Assembly: GCA_045600225.1 (NCBI GenBank)
Contig: JAZRXL010000069.1
Span: 1-64,000 of the forward strand
Direction: 5' to 3'
DNA length: 64,000 bases
Source: UBA1181 sp045600225
GTDB taxonomy: Bacteria > Bacteroidota > Bacteroidia > Bacteroidales > Paludibacteraceae
Position 1 is the stretch's first letter. Each line of letters begins with the position of its first letter. This document shows, piece by piece, positions 18,271 through 26,818 of this stretch. Position numbers and translations under genes: made by a program. The notes beneath the pieces are model-generated. The model did no database searches and was not told the origin of the DNA. It saw nothing but the letters and a program-made list of their open reading frames with translations.

Positions 18271-20091
18271 ATGCAAAAAGAAACATCTCATCTTAAACAG
18301 ATTGTATTGTCACTCCCGGATAAACCTGGAGTATACCAATATTTGAATGATAAAGATGAGATAATTTACGTTGGAAAGGCAAAAAATTTAAAAAGAAGAG
18401 TTTCATCCTACTTCAATAAAGAGCAACAAAGCGTTAAGACACGAGTACTTGTAAAACAGATTGTAGACATCAAATATATCGTTGTTGAAACAGAACAAGA
18501 CGCATTGCTTCTCGAAAATAGCTTGATAAAAAAGCATCAACCACGCTACAATATTCTTCTCAAAGACGATAAGACTTATCCTTCCATCTGCATCAAAAAC
18601 GAATACTTTCCAAGAGTTTTTAAAACAAGAAATATAGTTCGTGACGGTTCCAAATACTATGGTCCCTACACCTACGCACCAGCATTAAAGACCATACTGG
18701 AACTTATTGAGCAACTCTATCCCCTTCGAAACTGTAAACTTAATCTTACGCCAGAAGCCATTCAACAAAATAGGTATAAGGTATGCTTGCAGTACCATAT
18801 AAAAAAATGCAAGGGTTGCTGTGAAGGATTGCAAAGTTGGGAAGAATATAAAAACAACATCAGCGAGATCAAGCAAATATTGAAGGGAGAAATCGGTGAA
18901 ATCGAGAAAAATTTAGAAAAAGAGATGATGAGATTGGCTGAAGAGATGAAATTTGAAGAGGCTCAGTCCATCAAAGAGAAACTCTACATTTTAAGCCAAT
19001 ATAGATCTAAATCGACCATCGTTAATCCCTTGCTTACCAATATAGATACATTTGCTATTGAAATTGATGAAAATGACGCTTTCATCAACTATTTAAAGGT
19101 TACAAATGGTACAATAACGCAAGCATATACTTTAGAGTATAAAATCAGAACAGATGAAGAGAGAGAGGATATTCTTGCTAGTGCAGTTGTAGAATTAAGA
19201 GAAAGATTTAAAAGTCAATCAAAAGAAATTTTATTGCCTTTTGATATTGGTTATAACTTGGAAAATGCAACGGTTACAGTACCACAGAGAGGTGAAAAGA
19301 AAAAGCTCTTAGATTTATCCATTCAGAATGTGAAGCAGTATCGCTTTGACAGGATGAAACAGATGGAAAAGTTCAATCCAGAGCAAAGAGCCACAAGGTT
19401 GTTGAAATCGATACAAGATCTTTTGAAACTAGACAAACTACCTATACAAATAGAGTGTTTTGATAACTCAAACATCCAGGGTAGCGATGCAGTTGCAGCG
19501 TGTGTAGTATACAAAATGGCAAAACCATCGAAAAATGATTATAGAAAATATATCATTAAAACAGTTGAAGGACCTGATGACTACGCTTCAATGAAAGAAG
19601 TTGTAAGAAGACGATATAGTCGCCTTATAGAAGAGGAAAGTCCTCTACCTCAACTGATTATAGCAGATGGAGGTATTGGTCAGATGGAAGTAATCAGAGA
19701 AGTTGTTGAAGACGAACTTCACCTAAACATACCAATAGCCGGCTTGGCGAAAAATGATAAACACAGAACCAAAGAACTTCTATTTGGTTTTCCACCACAG
19801 GTGATTGGTATGGATCCGAGTGATGAGACTTTTAGATTTTTTGGATCCATTCAAGATGAGGTTCACCGATTTGCTATCAAATTTCACAGAGAAAAAAGAA
19901 GTAAATCGCAGTTACACAGCGAGTTAGATATTAAAGGAATTGGTCCTAAGACACAAGAAAAACTATTGAAAGAACTGAAAAGTGTTAAGCGTATAAAAGA
20001 GGCAGACAAGGAAAGCATCACAGCTATTATAGGTGCAGACAAAGGAACCATTCTATACAATTATTTTCACGATGAAAAGGAAAAAAATTAA
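18271..20091 (+). CDS. uvrC: Excinuclease ABC subunit C (UvrC)
   Basis: A 606-residue nuclease of nucleotide excision repair, which cuts on both sides of the lesion in the UvrB-DNA complex. The N-terminal GIY-YIG domain is present: PGVYQYLNDKDEIIYVGKAKNLKRRVSSYF, residues ~19-48. A UVR motif for UvrB binding follows (EMMRLAEEMKFEEAQSIKEKL, ~219-239). The RNase H-like 5' nuclease has IECFDNSNIQGSDAVAACVV and IADGGIGQME, which hold the acidic residues. The C-terminal HhH pair is seen as IKGIGPKTQEKLL. The start is 1 nt after the mnmG stop, so translation is probably coupled. There is no apt gene between mnmG and uvrC, as I recall in Bacteroides. Confidence 0.97.
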   Translation: MQKETSHLKQIVLSLPDKPGVYQYLNDKDEIIYVGKAKNLKRRVSSYFNKEQQSVKTRVLVKQIVDIKYIVVETEQDALLLENSLIKKHQPRYNILLKDDKTYPSICIKNEYFPRVFKTRNIVRDGSKYYGPYTYAPALKTILELIEQLYPLRNCKLNLTPEAIQQNRYKVCLQYHIKKCKGCCEGLQSWEEYKNNISEIKQILKGEIGEIEKNLEKEMMRLAEEMKFEEAQSIKEKLYILSQYRSKSTIVNPLLTNIDTFAIEIDENDAFINYLKVTNGTITQAYTLEYKIRTDEEREDILASAVVELRERFKSQSKEILLPFDIGYNLENATVTVPQRGEKKKLLDLSIQNVKQYRFDRMKQMEKFNPEQRATRLLKSIQDLLKLDKLPIQIECFDNSNIQGSDAVAACVVYKMAKPSKNDYRKYIIKTVEGPDDYASMKEVVRRRYSRLIEEESPLPQLIIADGGIGQMEVIREVVEDELHLNIPIAGLAKNDKHRTKELLFGFPPQVIGMDPSDETFRFFGSIQDEVHRFAIKFHREKRSKSQLHSELDIKGIGPKTQEKLLKELKSVKRIKEADKESITAIIGADKGTILYNYFHDEKEKN

Positions 20092-20094
20092 GAT

Positions 20095-20547
20095 ATGAGA
20101 GTTGTAATTCAAAGAGTAACAGAAGCATCGGTCACTATCAACGACGTAATAAAATCGGAGATAGGAAAAGGACTTTTAGTACTAGTAGGTATAGAAGATC
20201 GAGACAGAGATGAAGATATTGACTGGTTGTCAAACAAGATAGTCAATATGCGTATTTTCAACGATGAAAACGATGTTATGAATCGTTCTGTGATAGATGA
20301 AAATGGAGAAATTCTTGTAGTAAGTCAGTTTACTCTTCAAGCATCTACCAAAAAAGGAAATAGACCTTCATACATAAAAGCTTCCAAACATGAATTTGCC
20401 ATACCGATGTATGAAAAGTTTTGTGCTAAGATAAGCGAACTTTTAGGCAAAGAGGTAAAGACAGGTGAATTTGGAGCAGATATGAAAGTTCGTCTTTTGA
20501 ACGACGGACCAACAACAATAATTATGGATTCACAAAACAAAGAGTAA
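20095..20547 (+). CDS. dtd: D-aminoacyl-tRNA deacylase
   Basis: A 150-residue, full-length cytoplasmic deacylase. It removes D-amino acids (and mis-loaded glycine) from tRNA using a chirality-checking pocket. MRVVIQRVTEASVTI is the standard N-terminus. LVVSQFTLQAST carries the SQFTL motif, and GEFGADMKVRLLNDGPTTIIMDS holds the cross-subunit Gly-cisPro-equivalent region (NDGPTT). The gene begins 3 nt after uvrC. In Bacteroides species I recall dtd being followed by mazG and deoC. Here the U32 peptidase follows, and mazG and deoC lie 7 kb away on the other strand. Confidence 0.96.
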   Translation: MRVVIQRVTEASVTINDVIKSEIGKGLLVLVGIEDRDRDEDIDWLSNKIVNMRIFNDENDVMNRSVIDENGEILVVSQFTLQASTKKGNRPSYIKASKHEFAIPMYEKFCAKISELLGKEVKTGEFGADMKVRLLNDGPTTIIMDSQNKE

Positions 20548-20560
20548 AAACAGATCAAAT

Positions 20561-21829
20561 ATGAATTATAAGAGAGAAGAATTTGAAATAATGGCGCCTG
20601 TAGGTTCGTATGAAAGTCTTATGGCGGCCATCAATGCAGGAGCGAATTCAGTCTATTTCGGCATTGAAAAACTAAATATGCGTTCACGATCTGCCAGTAA
20701 TTTTACTACAGATGATTTACGTGAGATTGTTAGAATATGCAAAGAACATAATGTTAAGAGTTACCTTACAGTAAACACGGTTGTTTATAATAACGACATA
20801 GATTTAATGCATGAGATTATAGACACTGCCAAAGAGGTAAAAGTTAGCGCCATCATTGCAGCCGATGTTGCTGTAATGTTGTATGCGTATGAGAAAGGAG
20901 TGGAAGTTCACCTATCCACTCAATTAAATATTGCCAATGTTGAAGCATTAAAATTCTATGCTAGATATGCGGATGTAGTTGTTCTTGCTCGAGAGTGCAA
21001 TATGGATCAGGTTGCAGCCATATACAAAGCAATACAAGAAGAAAAAATTTGCGGACCAAAAGGTGAATTAATAAAAATTGAAATGTTTTGTCACGGAGCA
21101 CTTTGTATGGCAGTATCAGGTAAATGTTATTTAAGTTTACATGAGTTAAATGCATCGGCCAATAGAGGTGCTTGTTACCAGGTTTGTCGTCATGGATACA
21201 GATTAATCGACGATGAAAGGGATATTGAAATCAAAGTTGACAATCAATATTTGATGTCACCAAAAGACTTGAAGACCATACATTTTTTGAACAAGATGAT
21301 GGATTCTGGAGTTCGTGTTTTAAAAATTGAAGGAAGGGCAAGAGGGCCAGAATATGTAAAGACAGTGGTTGAATGTTACAACGAAGCAATACTATCCTAT
21401 ATAGATGGTACATTTTCAGAAGAGAAAATCAACAACTGGGACGAACGATTAAAGACAGTATTTAATCGAGGATTTTGGAATGGTTACTATCTTGGTCAAC
21501 GACTTGGAGAATGGAGTTCTACATATGGATCAGAATCCACCAAGAGAAAGGTTTATGTTGGAAAGGGAATGAAATACTATTCAAAGTTGGGTGTTGCAGA
21601 ATTTTTAGTTGAGACAAAATATGGAGTAAAGAAAGGGGATGAATTATTAATTACAGGACCAACAACTGGAGTGATAGAACTAAAGGCTGATGAAATTCAA
21701 GTTGATTGTAAATCTGCAGAAGAGTGTGAAAGAGGTGAACTATTCTCCATTAAAGTTCCATCAAAAATTCGTCCTTCAGATAAACTATATAAGATAGTTG
21801 ATGCATCTGAAGTACCAAACAACCAATAA
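20561..21829 (+). CDS. Peptidase U32 family protein (TrhP/RlhA-type)
   Basis: A 422-residue TIM-barrel protein of the U32 'collagenase-like' family. The family name is historical. The E. coli members TrhP (YegQ) and RlhA are RNA hydroxylation factors acting on tRNA U34 and 23S C2501. FEIMAPVGSYESLMAAINAGANSVYFG is the characteristic opening. EMFCHGALCMAVSGKCYLS and ANRGACYQVCRHGY hold the four conserved cysteines of the probable metal or Fe-S site. Length matches YegQ-type proteins. The gene lies in an operon with mnmG and dusB, both tRNA-modifying, which supports a tRNA role over proteolysis. The exact target is inference. A parS-like 16-mer begins directly after its stop codon. Confidence 0.9.
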   Translation: MNYKREEFEIMAPVGSYESLMAAINAGANSVYFGIEKLNMRSRSASNFTTDDLREIVRICKEHNVKSYLTVNTVVYNNDIDLMHEIIDTAKEVKVSAIIAADVAVMLYAYEKGVEVHLSTQLNIANVEALKFYARYADVVVLARECNMDQVAAIYKAIQEEKICGPKGELIKIEMFCHGALCMAVSGKCYLSLHELNASANRGACYQVCRHGYRLIDDERDIEIKVDNQYLMSPKDLKTIHFLNKMMDSGVRVLKIEGRARGPEYVKTVVECYNEAILSYIDGTFSEEKINNWDERLKTVFNRGFWNGYYLGQRLGEWSSTYGSESTKRKVYVGKGMKYYSKLGVAEFLVETKYGVKKGDELLITGPTTGVIELKADEIQVDCKSAEECERGELFSIKVPSKIRPSDKLYKIVDASEVPNNQ

Positions 21830-21845
21830 TGTTCCACGTGAAACA
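21830..21845. promoter_or_regulatory. parS-like ParB-binding site 1
   Basis: TGTTCCACGTGAAACA is identical to the 16-bp parS sequence known from Bacillus subtilis. It lies in the 25-nt gap between the U32 gene and dusB, starting 1 nt after the stop. Confidence 0.85.
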
Positions 21846-21854
21846 TCATAAAGT

Positions 21855-22841
21855 ATGAAAATAGGAAATATAGAATTTAGCGAATATCCACTATTTTTAG
21901 CACCAATGGAGGATGTAACAGATCCTGCATTTAGACTATTATGTAAAAGATTTGGTGCTGATATGGTTTATTCTGAATTTATATCTGCTGATGCATTAAT
22001 AAGGAGTATCGATAGTTCTACTAAAAAATTAACTATATATGATAAAGAACGTCCAGTAGTTATTCAACTTTATGGTAGAGATCCGGAACCTATCCGTGAT
22101 GCAGCAATAATTGCAGAAGAAGCTAATCCAGATATTATAGATCTTAATTTTGGTTGTCCAGTAAAAAAAGTAGCAGGCAAAGGAGGTGGTGCAGGATTAT
22201 TAAAAGATGTGCCAAAAATGCTTGAAATAATAAAAGCAGTAGTTAATGCAGTAAAAAAGCCAGTAACTGTAAAAACTAGACTAGGTTGGGATGAGAATAA
22301 TAAAATCATAACCACTTTAGCGGAACAAATTCAAGACTGTGGTGCACAAGCCTTAGCCATTCACGGAAGAACAAGAGCTCAGATGTATACCGGATCTGCT
22401 GACTGGACACTAATCGGTGAAGTAAAAAATAACCCAAGAATTAAAATTCCTATTATTGGAAATGGAGATGTAACCACACCAGAAAGAGCAAAAGAGTGTT
22501 TTGAAAAATATGGTGTTGATGCAGTAATGATAGGTAGAGGAAGTATAGGCCAACCATGGATATTTAAAGAGGTGAAAGATTACCTTTTGACTGGAGAAAG
22601 AAGCAAAAAAGAGAGTTTTAGATTTTACCTAGATATTCTAAAAGAACAAGTAAATAATAATATTAAAATGTTAGACGAAATCAGAGGTATTCATCATTCA
22701 AGAAGACATCTAGCAGCATCACCTATACTAAAAGGACTAAATAATTTCAAACAAACCAGAATAAAACTTTTAAGAACCGAAACAAAAGACGAACTTTTCG
22801 AAATTTTAGATAATATAGAAAAAGATTATAATTTAGAATAG
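21855..22841 (+). CDS. dusB: tRNA-dihydrouridine synthase (DusB type)
   Basis: A 328-residue FMN enzyme that reduces uridine in the tRNA D-loop with NADPH. PLFLAPMEDVTDPAFR (about residues 13-28) is the FMN-binding strand. DLNFGCPVKKVAGKGGGAGLL holds the catalytic cysteine. IHGRTRAQMYTGSADW and GNGDVTTPERA are the phosphate-binding parts, and IGRGSIGQPW ends the barrel. The C-terminal helical domain is complete. It is the last gene of the mnmG operon. Codon use is visibly more A/T-rich than in mnmG (AAA, ATA, TTA, GTA). parS-like palindromes sit directly before the gene and across its TAG stop. Confidence 0.95.
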   Translation: MKIGNIEFSEYPLFLAPMEDVTDPAFRLLCKRFGADMVYSEFISADALIRSIDSSTKKLTIYDKERPVVIQLYGRDPEPIRDAAIIAEEANPDIIDLNFGCPVKKVAGKGGGAGLLKDVPKMLEIIKAVVNAVKKPVTVKTRLGWDENNKIITTLAEQIQDCGAQALAIHGRTRAQMYTGSADWTLIGEVKNNPRIKIPIIGNGDVTTPERAKECFEKYGVDAVMIGRGSIGQPWIFKEVKDYLLTGERSKKESFRFYLDILKEQVNNNIKMLDEIRGIHHSRRHLAASPILKGLNNFKQTRIKLLRTETKDELFEILDNIEKDYNLE

Positions 22842-22855
22842 TTCCACGTGGAACA
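22840..22855. promoter_or_regulatory. parS-like ParB-binding site 2
   Basis: AGTTCCACGTGGAACA has a perfect 14-bp palindrome (22841-22854) and differs from the classical parS in one core position. It overlaps the end of the dusB stop codon. Confidence 0.8.
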
Positions 22856-22863
22856 AAAAGTAA

Positions 22864-22891
22864 AAAGGCGAATTATAAAAAATTCGCCTTT
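22864..22891. terminator. Bidirectional terminator between dusB and polA
   Basis: A perfect 11-bp stem (AAAGGCGAATT / AATTCGCCTTT) with a 6-nt loop lies between the two convergent genes. T-rich on one side and A-rich on the other, it can serve both strands. It sits midway between parS sites 2 and 3. Confidence 0.8.
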
Positions 22892-22909
22892 AATTTTACT
22901 ATAGGGTTA

Positions 22910-22925
22910 TGTTCCACGTGGAACT
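22910..22925. promoter_or_regulatory. parS-like ParB-binding site 3
   Basis: TGTTCCACGTGGAACT has the same perfect 14-bp palindrome (22911-22924) as site 2, from which it is separated by 70 bp centre to centre. It ends 2 nt before the polA stop. Confidence 0.8.
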
Positions 22926-22926
22926 A

Positions 22927-25686
22927 TCAATGTGCTTCCAACCAATTATCTCCAATACCACATTCTGCTATTAATGGTACACTTAATTGAATTGCAGATT
23001 CCATCTCTTCTTTTAATATCTTCGACAATATCTCTATTTCAGAATCAGGAACATTAAAGTTTAATTCGTCATGTATTTGTAGAATCATTTTAGATTGGAG
23101 AGATTCAGCTTTAATTCTATTAAAAATTTTCACCATCGCAATTTTTATAATATCTGCAGCGGTACCTTGAATAGGAGCATTAATTGCATTACGTTCAGCA
23201 AAACCTCTAACTGTTGCATTACGAGAGTTAATATCAGGTAAAAATCTTTTTCTATGGAATAACGTTTCTACATATCCATTTAAACGAGACTCTTCAATAG
23301 ATTTTTCCATATAATCTTTTATGGTAGGATAAGTAGCATAATAGTCATCTATTAAAGTTTTTGCTTCTGACCTTGGAATAGATAAACGCTCTGCTAATCC
23401 AAAAACAGAGATACCATAGATAATTCCAAAATTAGCAGTCTTTGCTTTTCTTCTCATATCAGAAGTAACATCTAACAAATTCACTTTAAATATTTTTGAA
23501 GCAGTAGATAGATGTATATCAGAATCTGAATTGAAAGCAGTAACCATATTTTCATCTTGACTCAAATGAGCTAACAATCTTAATTCAATTTGAGAATAAT
23601 CTGCGGATACAAACTTACAGTTGGAATCAGCTATAAACGCTTTTCGAATTTCTTTTCCTAAAGCATCTCTAACTGGAATATTTTGTAAATTAGGATTAGA
23701 AGAACTTAATCTGCCTGTTGCAGTAACAGCCTGATTGAAACTTGTATGAATCTTTCCACTGGATGGATTGATTAAAGTAGGCAAAGTATCAACATAAGTA
23801 GAAAGAAGTTTTTTAATACCTCTATATTCTAAAATAAGATCAATAACAGGATGTTTACCTTTTAAAGATTCTAATACCTCTTCAGAAGTTGAATACTGAC
23901 CAGTTTTAGTTTTTCTTGCTTTTTCAACTAATTGAAGTTTTTCAAAAATAACTTCACCAACCTGTTTAGGAGAACTTAAATTAAAACTTTCACCAACCAA
24001 TTCATACACCTTCTGCTCAATTTCAGAAAGTTGCCTTGTGAGATTAACAGATATTGTATGAAGCGCTTCAACATCAATACGAACACCTTCCCATTCCATA
24101 CCAACTAACACATAGATAAGAGGCATTTCAACTTCATAGAATAGATATTCTAATGAATTCTCAGACAATAATGGTGAAAGAATATTTTTAAGTTTAAGTG
24201 TAACATCCACATCTTCACATGCATAATCTGATAAAACAGAATGTGAAACCTCTCTAATTGGAAGTTGATTTTTTCCTTTTGCTCCACAAATATCTTCGTA
24301 AGTAATAGTCTTATATTGTAAATAGATCTCTGCAAGATAATCCATATTATGTTTCAACTCCGGCTGCAATAGATAGTGCGCAATCATTGTATCAAATAAA
24401 GGACCATCCATCTCAATTCCATACGACTTCAAAAACAAAATATCAAACTTTACATTCTGTCCTACTTTTGTAATTTTCGGATTTTCGAAGTATGGCTTAA
24501 AATAAGAGAGATATTCAATCGCTTTTTCTTTTTCAGCAGGCAAATAAATGAAAAATGCCTCTCCTTCCTTGAAACAAAAAGAAATTCCAACTAAATGATT
24601 AGAAAAAGGTGAAATACCAGTTGTTTCTGTATCAAAACAGAAAAAATCCTGTTGCTCGAAAAGAGGTAGAATTTTTTGTATATCTTCTTGATTTTCAATT
24701 AGTTGATAAGTATGATTTATATCTTTTAACTCGCTGAGATTTGAATATTTATTTTCTTCCGTGTCAGATATCGAAAAATCATCAAAGAGCGACAGTTGAG
24801 TTGCCTGTTTTTTTAATGATGAGGAATCGTACTTTGAAAGTAGAGTTTTAAATTCTAATTCTTTTAAAATAGGAATAAGTTTTTCAAAAGAAGGAGATTT
24901 CAAAATTAAAGCATCAGCCGAAAAAGAATATGGTACATCCAATCGAATCGTTGCTAAAAATTTTGACAACTTAATATTTTCAACATTAGATTCAATTTTA
25001 GTTTTTAATGCACCTTTTAAATTTTCTGTTGAATTGAGCAAGTTGTCAATTGAACCAAAATCTTGTAATAACTTAACAGCAGTCTTCTCCCCTACTCCAG
25101 GACAACCAGGAATATTATCTGAAGAATCACCCATCAAACCAAGAAGATCTATAATTTGATCTGTTGAAGAGACAGCCCACTTCTCTTTGACCTGTTCAAC
25201 ACCCATAGTTTCATAACCAGCACCATGCCGCGGACGATACATAAAAATATGATCATTCACTAACTGCGCATAATCCTTGTCAGGTGTTACCATATAAACA
25301 TCGAAGCCCTCTTTAGCTGCCAAATGAGAGACTGTACCAATTACATCATCAGCCTCAAAATCAGGCACTTCAATAATTGGTATATTATAAGCTTCCAACA
25401 ACTGTTTAATGATAGGAACAGACAACTTAATATCTTCAGGAGTAGCTTGACGCTGTGCCTTATAGGGCTCATACATACGATGTCTGAAAGTTGGTCCGGA
25501 AGGATCAAAACAAACCGCAAAATGTGTTGGTTTACAAGTTTTTAGAACATCTTCAAGAGTATTAACAAAACCTAAAATGGCTGAAGTATTAAAACCTTTT
25601 GAATTTATTCTTGGACTCTTAATTAAAGCATAATACGCACGATAGATAATAGCGTATGCATCAAGTAAAAAAAGTTTATTTTTCAT
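22927..25686 (-). CDS. polA: DNA polymerase I
   Basis: A 919-residue, full three-domain enzyme that fills gaps and removes primers. Residues 1-~290 are the 5' nuclease (LFLLDAYAIIYRAYYAL, FEADDVIGTVSHLA, LMGDSSDNIPGCPGVGEKTA). Residues ~330-530 are a 3'-5' exonuclease that keeps its acidic triad (FCFDTETTGISPFSNH, AHYLLQPELKHNMDYLA, YACEDVDVTLKL). The polymerase domain has SADYSQIELRLLAHLS (motif A), RRKAKTANFGIIYG (motif B) and QIHDELNF (motif C). It is convergent with dusB across a shared hairpin and two parS-like sites. It has a single-gene promoter at 25706-25713 and no sign of truncation. Confidence 0.98.
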   Translation of the reverse strand: MKNKLFLLDAYAIIYRAYYALIKSPRINSKGFNTSAILGFVNTLEDVLKTCKPTHFAVCFDPSGPTFRHRMYEPYKAQRQATPEDIKLSVPIIKQLLEAYNIPIIEVPDFEADDVIGTVSHLAAKEGFDVYMVTPDKDYAQLVNDHIFMYRPRHGAGYETMGVEQVKEKWAVSSTDQIIDLLGLMGDSSDNIPGCPGVGEKTAVKLLQDFGSIDNLLNSTENLKGALKTKIESNVENIKLSKFLATIRLDVPYSFSADALILKSPSFEKLIPILKELEFKTLLSKYDSSSLKKQATQLSLFDDFSISDTEENKYSNLSELKDINHTYQLIENQEDIQKILPLFEQQDFFCFDTETTGISPFSNHLVGISFCFKEGEAFFIYLPAEKEKAIEYLSYFKPYFENPKITKVGQNVKFDILFLKSYGIEMDGPLFDTMIAHYLLQPELKHNMDYLAEIYLQYKTITYEDICGAKGKNQLPIREVSHSVLSDYACEDVDVTLKLKNILSPLLSENSLEYLFYEVEMPLIYVLVGMEWEGVRIDVEALHTISVNLTRQLSEIEQKVYELVGESFNLSSPKQVGEVIFEKLQLVEKARKTKTGQYSTSEEVLESLKGKHPVIDLILEYRGIKKLLSTYVDTLPTLINPSSGKIHTSFNQAVTATGRLSSSNPNLQNIPVRDALGKEIRKAFIADSNCKFVSADYSQIELRLLAHLSQDENMVTAFNSDSDIHLSTASKIFKVNLLDVTSDMRRKAKTANFGIIYGISVFGLAERLSIPRSEAKTLIDDYYATYPTIKDYMEKSIEESRLNGYVETLFHRKRFLPDINSRNATVRGFAERNAINAPIQGTAADIIKIAMVKIFNRIKAESLQSKMILQIHDELNFNVPDSEIEILSKILKEEMESAIQLSVPLIAECGIGDNWLEAH

Positions 25687-25705
25687 AAGAAGAATTTATC
25701 TATAG

Positions 25706-25713
25706 CAAAGATA
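25706..25713 (-). promoter_or_regulatory. -7 promoter element of polA
   Basis: On the minus strand TATCTTTG matches TAnnTTTG, 19 nt before the polA ATG. Confidence 0.55.
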
Positions 25714-25779
25714 AAAAAGTAATTATAAAGAAAGATGTTGGAAAGAGCAAAATCACATAGAAGAATGGAAAAATATTAC

Positions 25780-25787
25780 TAATTTTG
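25780..25787 (+). promoter_or_regulatory. -7 promoter element of the prenyl synthase gene
   Basis: TAATTTTG matches TAnnTTTG. It contains the TTG at 25785 that opens the longest frame, so that TTG cannot be the start. Confidence 0.55.
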
Positions 25788-25808
25788 CAAAAAAATAAAT
25801 ATCCACCG

Positions 25809-26780
25809 ATGATAAGTATCGACCAAATAAAAGAACCTATTCAAAAAGAATATGAACAATTCAAAACCAAATTTAAAGAGGCTTTTGAAAGCAACAACGA
25901 ACTTATCAGCGTTGTAAACAATCATATACTTAAAAAAACAGGTAAACAAATAAGGCCACTACTAACACTTCTATCTGCTAAAAGCATAGGTACAATCAAT
26001 GAGAATACCTACCGTTGTGCAATATCAATGGAAATGCTTCATACTGCAAGTTTGATCCACGATGATGTAGTTGATGAAAGCAACGAAAGACGAGGTCAAG
26101 AATCAGTTAATGCAAAGTGGAACAATAAAATATCTATACTTGTAGGTGATTATCTTCTTTCTCAATCATTAGCTATTGCTAATATGACCGAAAGTACAAA
26201 AATATTGGCTAAAATAACAAATTTAGGTAAAGAGCTTTCAGAAGGAGAATTGCTTCAAATATCTAATGTAAAAGAAGTTAACTGCAAGGAAGAAAAGTAT
26301 ATCGATGTCATAAGAAAGAAAACTGCTGCCCTATTCGAAACATGCACATACACAGGTGCCATATCTGCAGGTGCCAATAAAGAACAGGCAGAAATACTAA
26401 GAAAATTTGGAGAAATATATGGTATTTGTTTTCAAATAAAAGATGACATTTTCGACTATATTTCAACAGAAAAAGAGATAGGAAAACCTGTTGGCAACGA
26501 TATTAGAGAGGGAAAAATTACACTTCCTCTTTTATATGCCCTTAATGTAAGTAACGATAGAAATGTTTTTTTAGAAATAATAAAGAACAAGAATTTCACA
26601 AAAGAGAATGTTGAAAAACTGATCAACTTTGCAATAGAAAATAAGGGTATTGAATATGCCAAACAAAAAATGGAAGAGTATAAAGAGAAAGGTTTTCAGC
26701 TATTAAAAAACATAGAAAAAAATGAGATAAAAAAATCGCTCGAACTAATATTACAACATACTATCGAGCGAGAAATGTAA
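25809..26780 (+). CDS. Long-chain trans-polyprenyl diphosphate synthase
   Basis: A 323-residue all-alpha prenyltransferase that condenses isopentenyl diphosphate units head to tail to make quinone or other polyprenyl side chains. LIHDDVVDESNERRG is the first aspartate-rich motif and FQIKDDIFDY is the second. KTGKQIRPLLTLLSAKS supplies the diphosphate-binding lysine and arginine. The pattern fits IspB/HepT-type long-chain synthases rather than short-chain farnesyl synthase, since no bulky aromatic pair directly precedes the first motif. That chain-length call is inference. An eight-codon extension to TTG 25785 is possible, but it runs into the -7 box. A perfect hairpin closes the gene. Confidence 0.9.
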   Translation: MISIDQIKEPIQKEYEQFKTKFKEAFESNNELISVVNNHILKKTGKQIRPLLTLLSAKSIGTINENTYRCAISMEMLHTASLIHDDVVDESNERRGQESVNAKWNNKISILVGDYLLSQSLAIANMTESTKILAKITNLGKELSEGELLQISNVKEVNCKEEKYIDVIRKKTAALFETCTYTGAISAGANKEQAEILRKFGEIYGICFQIKDDIFDYISTEKEIGKPVGNDIREGKITLPLLYALNVSNDRNVFLEIIKNKNFTKENVEKLINFAIENKGIEYAKQKMEEYKEKGFQLLKNIEKNEIKKSLELILQHTIEREM

Positions 26781-26784
26781 TGAT

Positions 26785-26813
26785 AAAAGCGGTTGAAAAA
26801 TTCAACCGCTTTT
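26785..26813. terminator. Bidirectional terminator between the prenyl synthase and deoC
   Basis: A perfect 13-bp stem (AAAAGCGGTTGAA / TTCAACCGCTTTT) with a 3-nt loop stands between two convergent genes. Confidence 0.85.
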
Positions 26814-26818
26814 ATATT

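Noticed and set aside
25785..25808. TTG start for the prenyl synthase
   Set aside because: It falls in the TAATTTTG box, and the first eight residues add nothing conserved.
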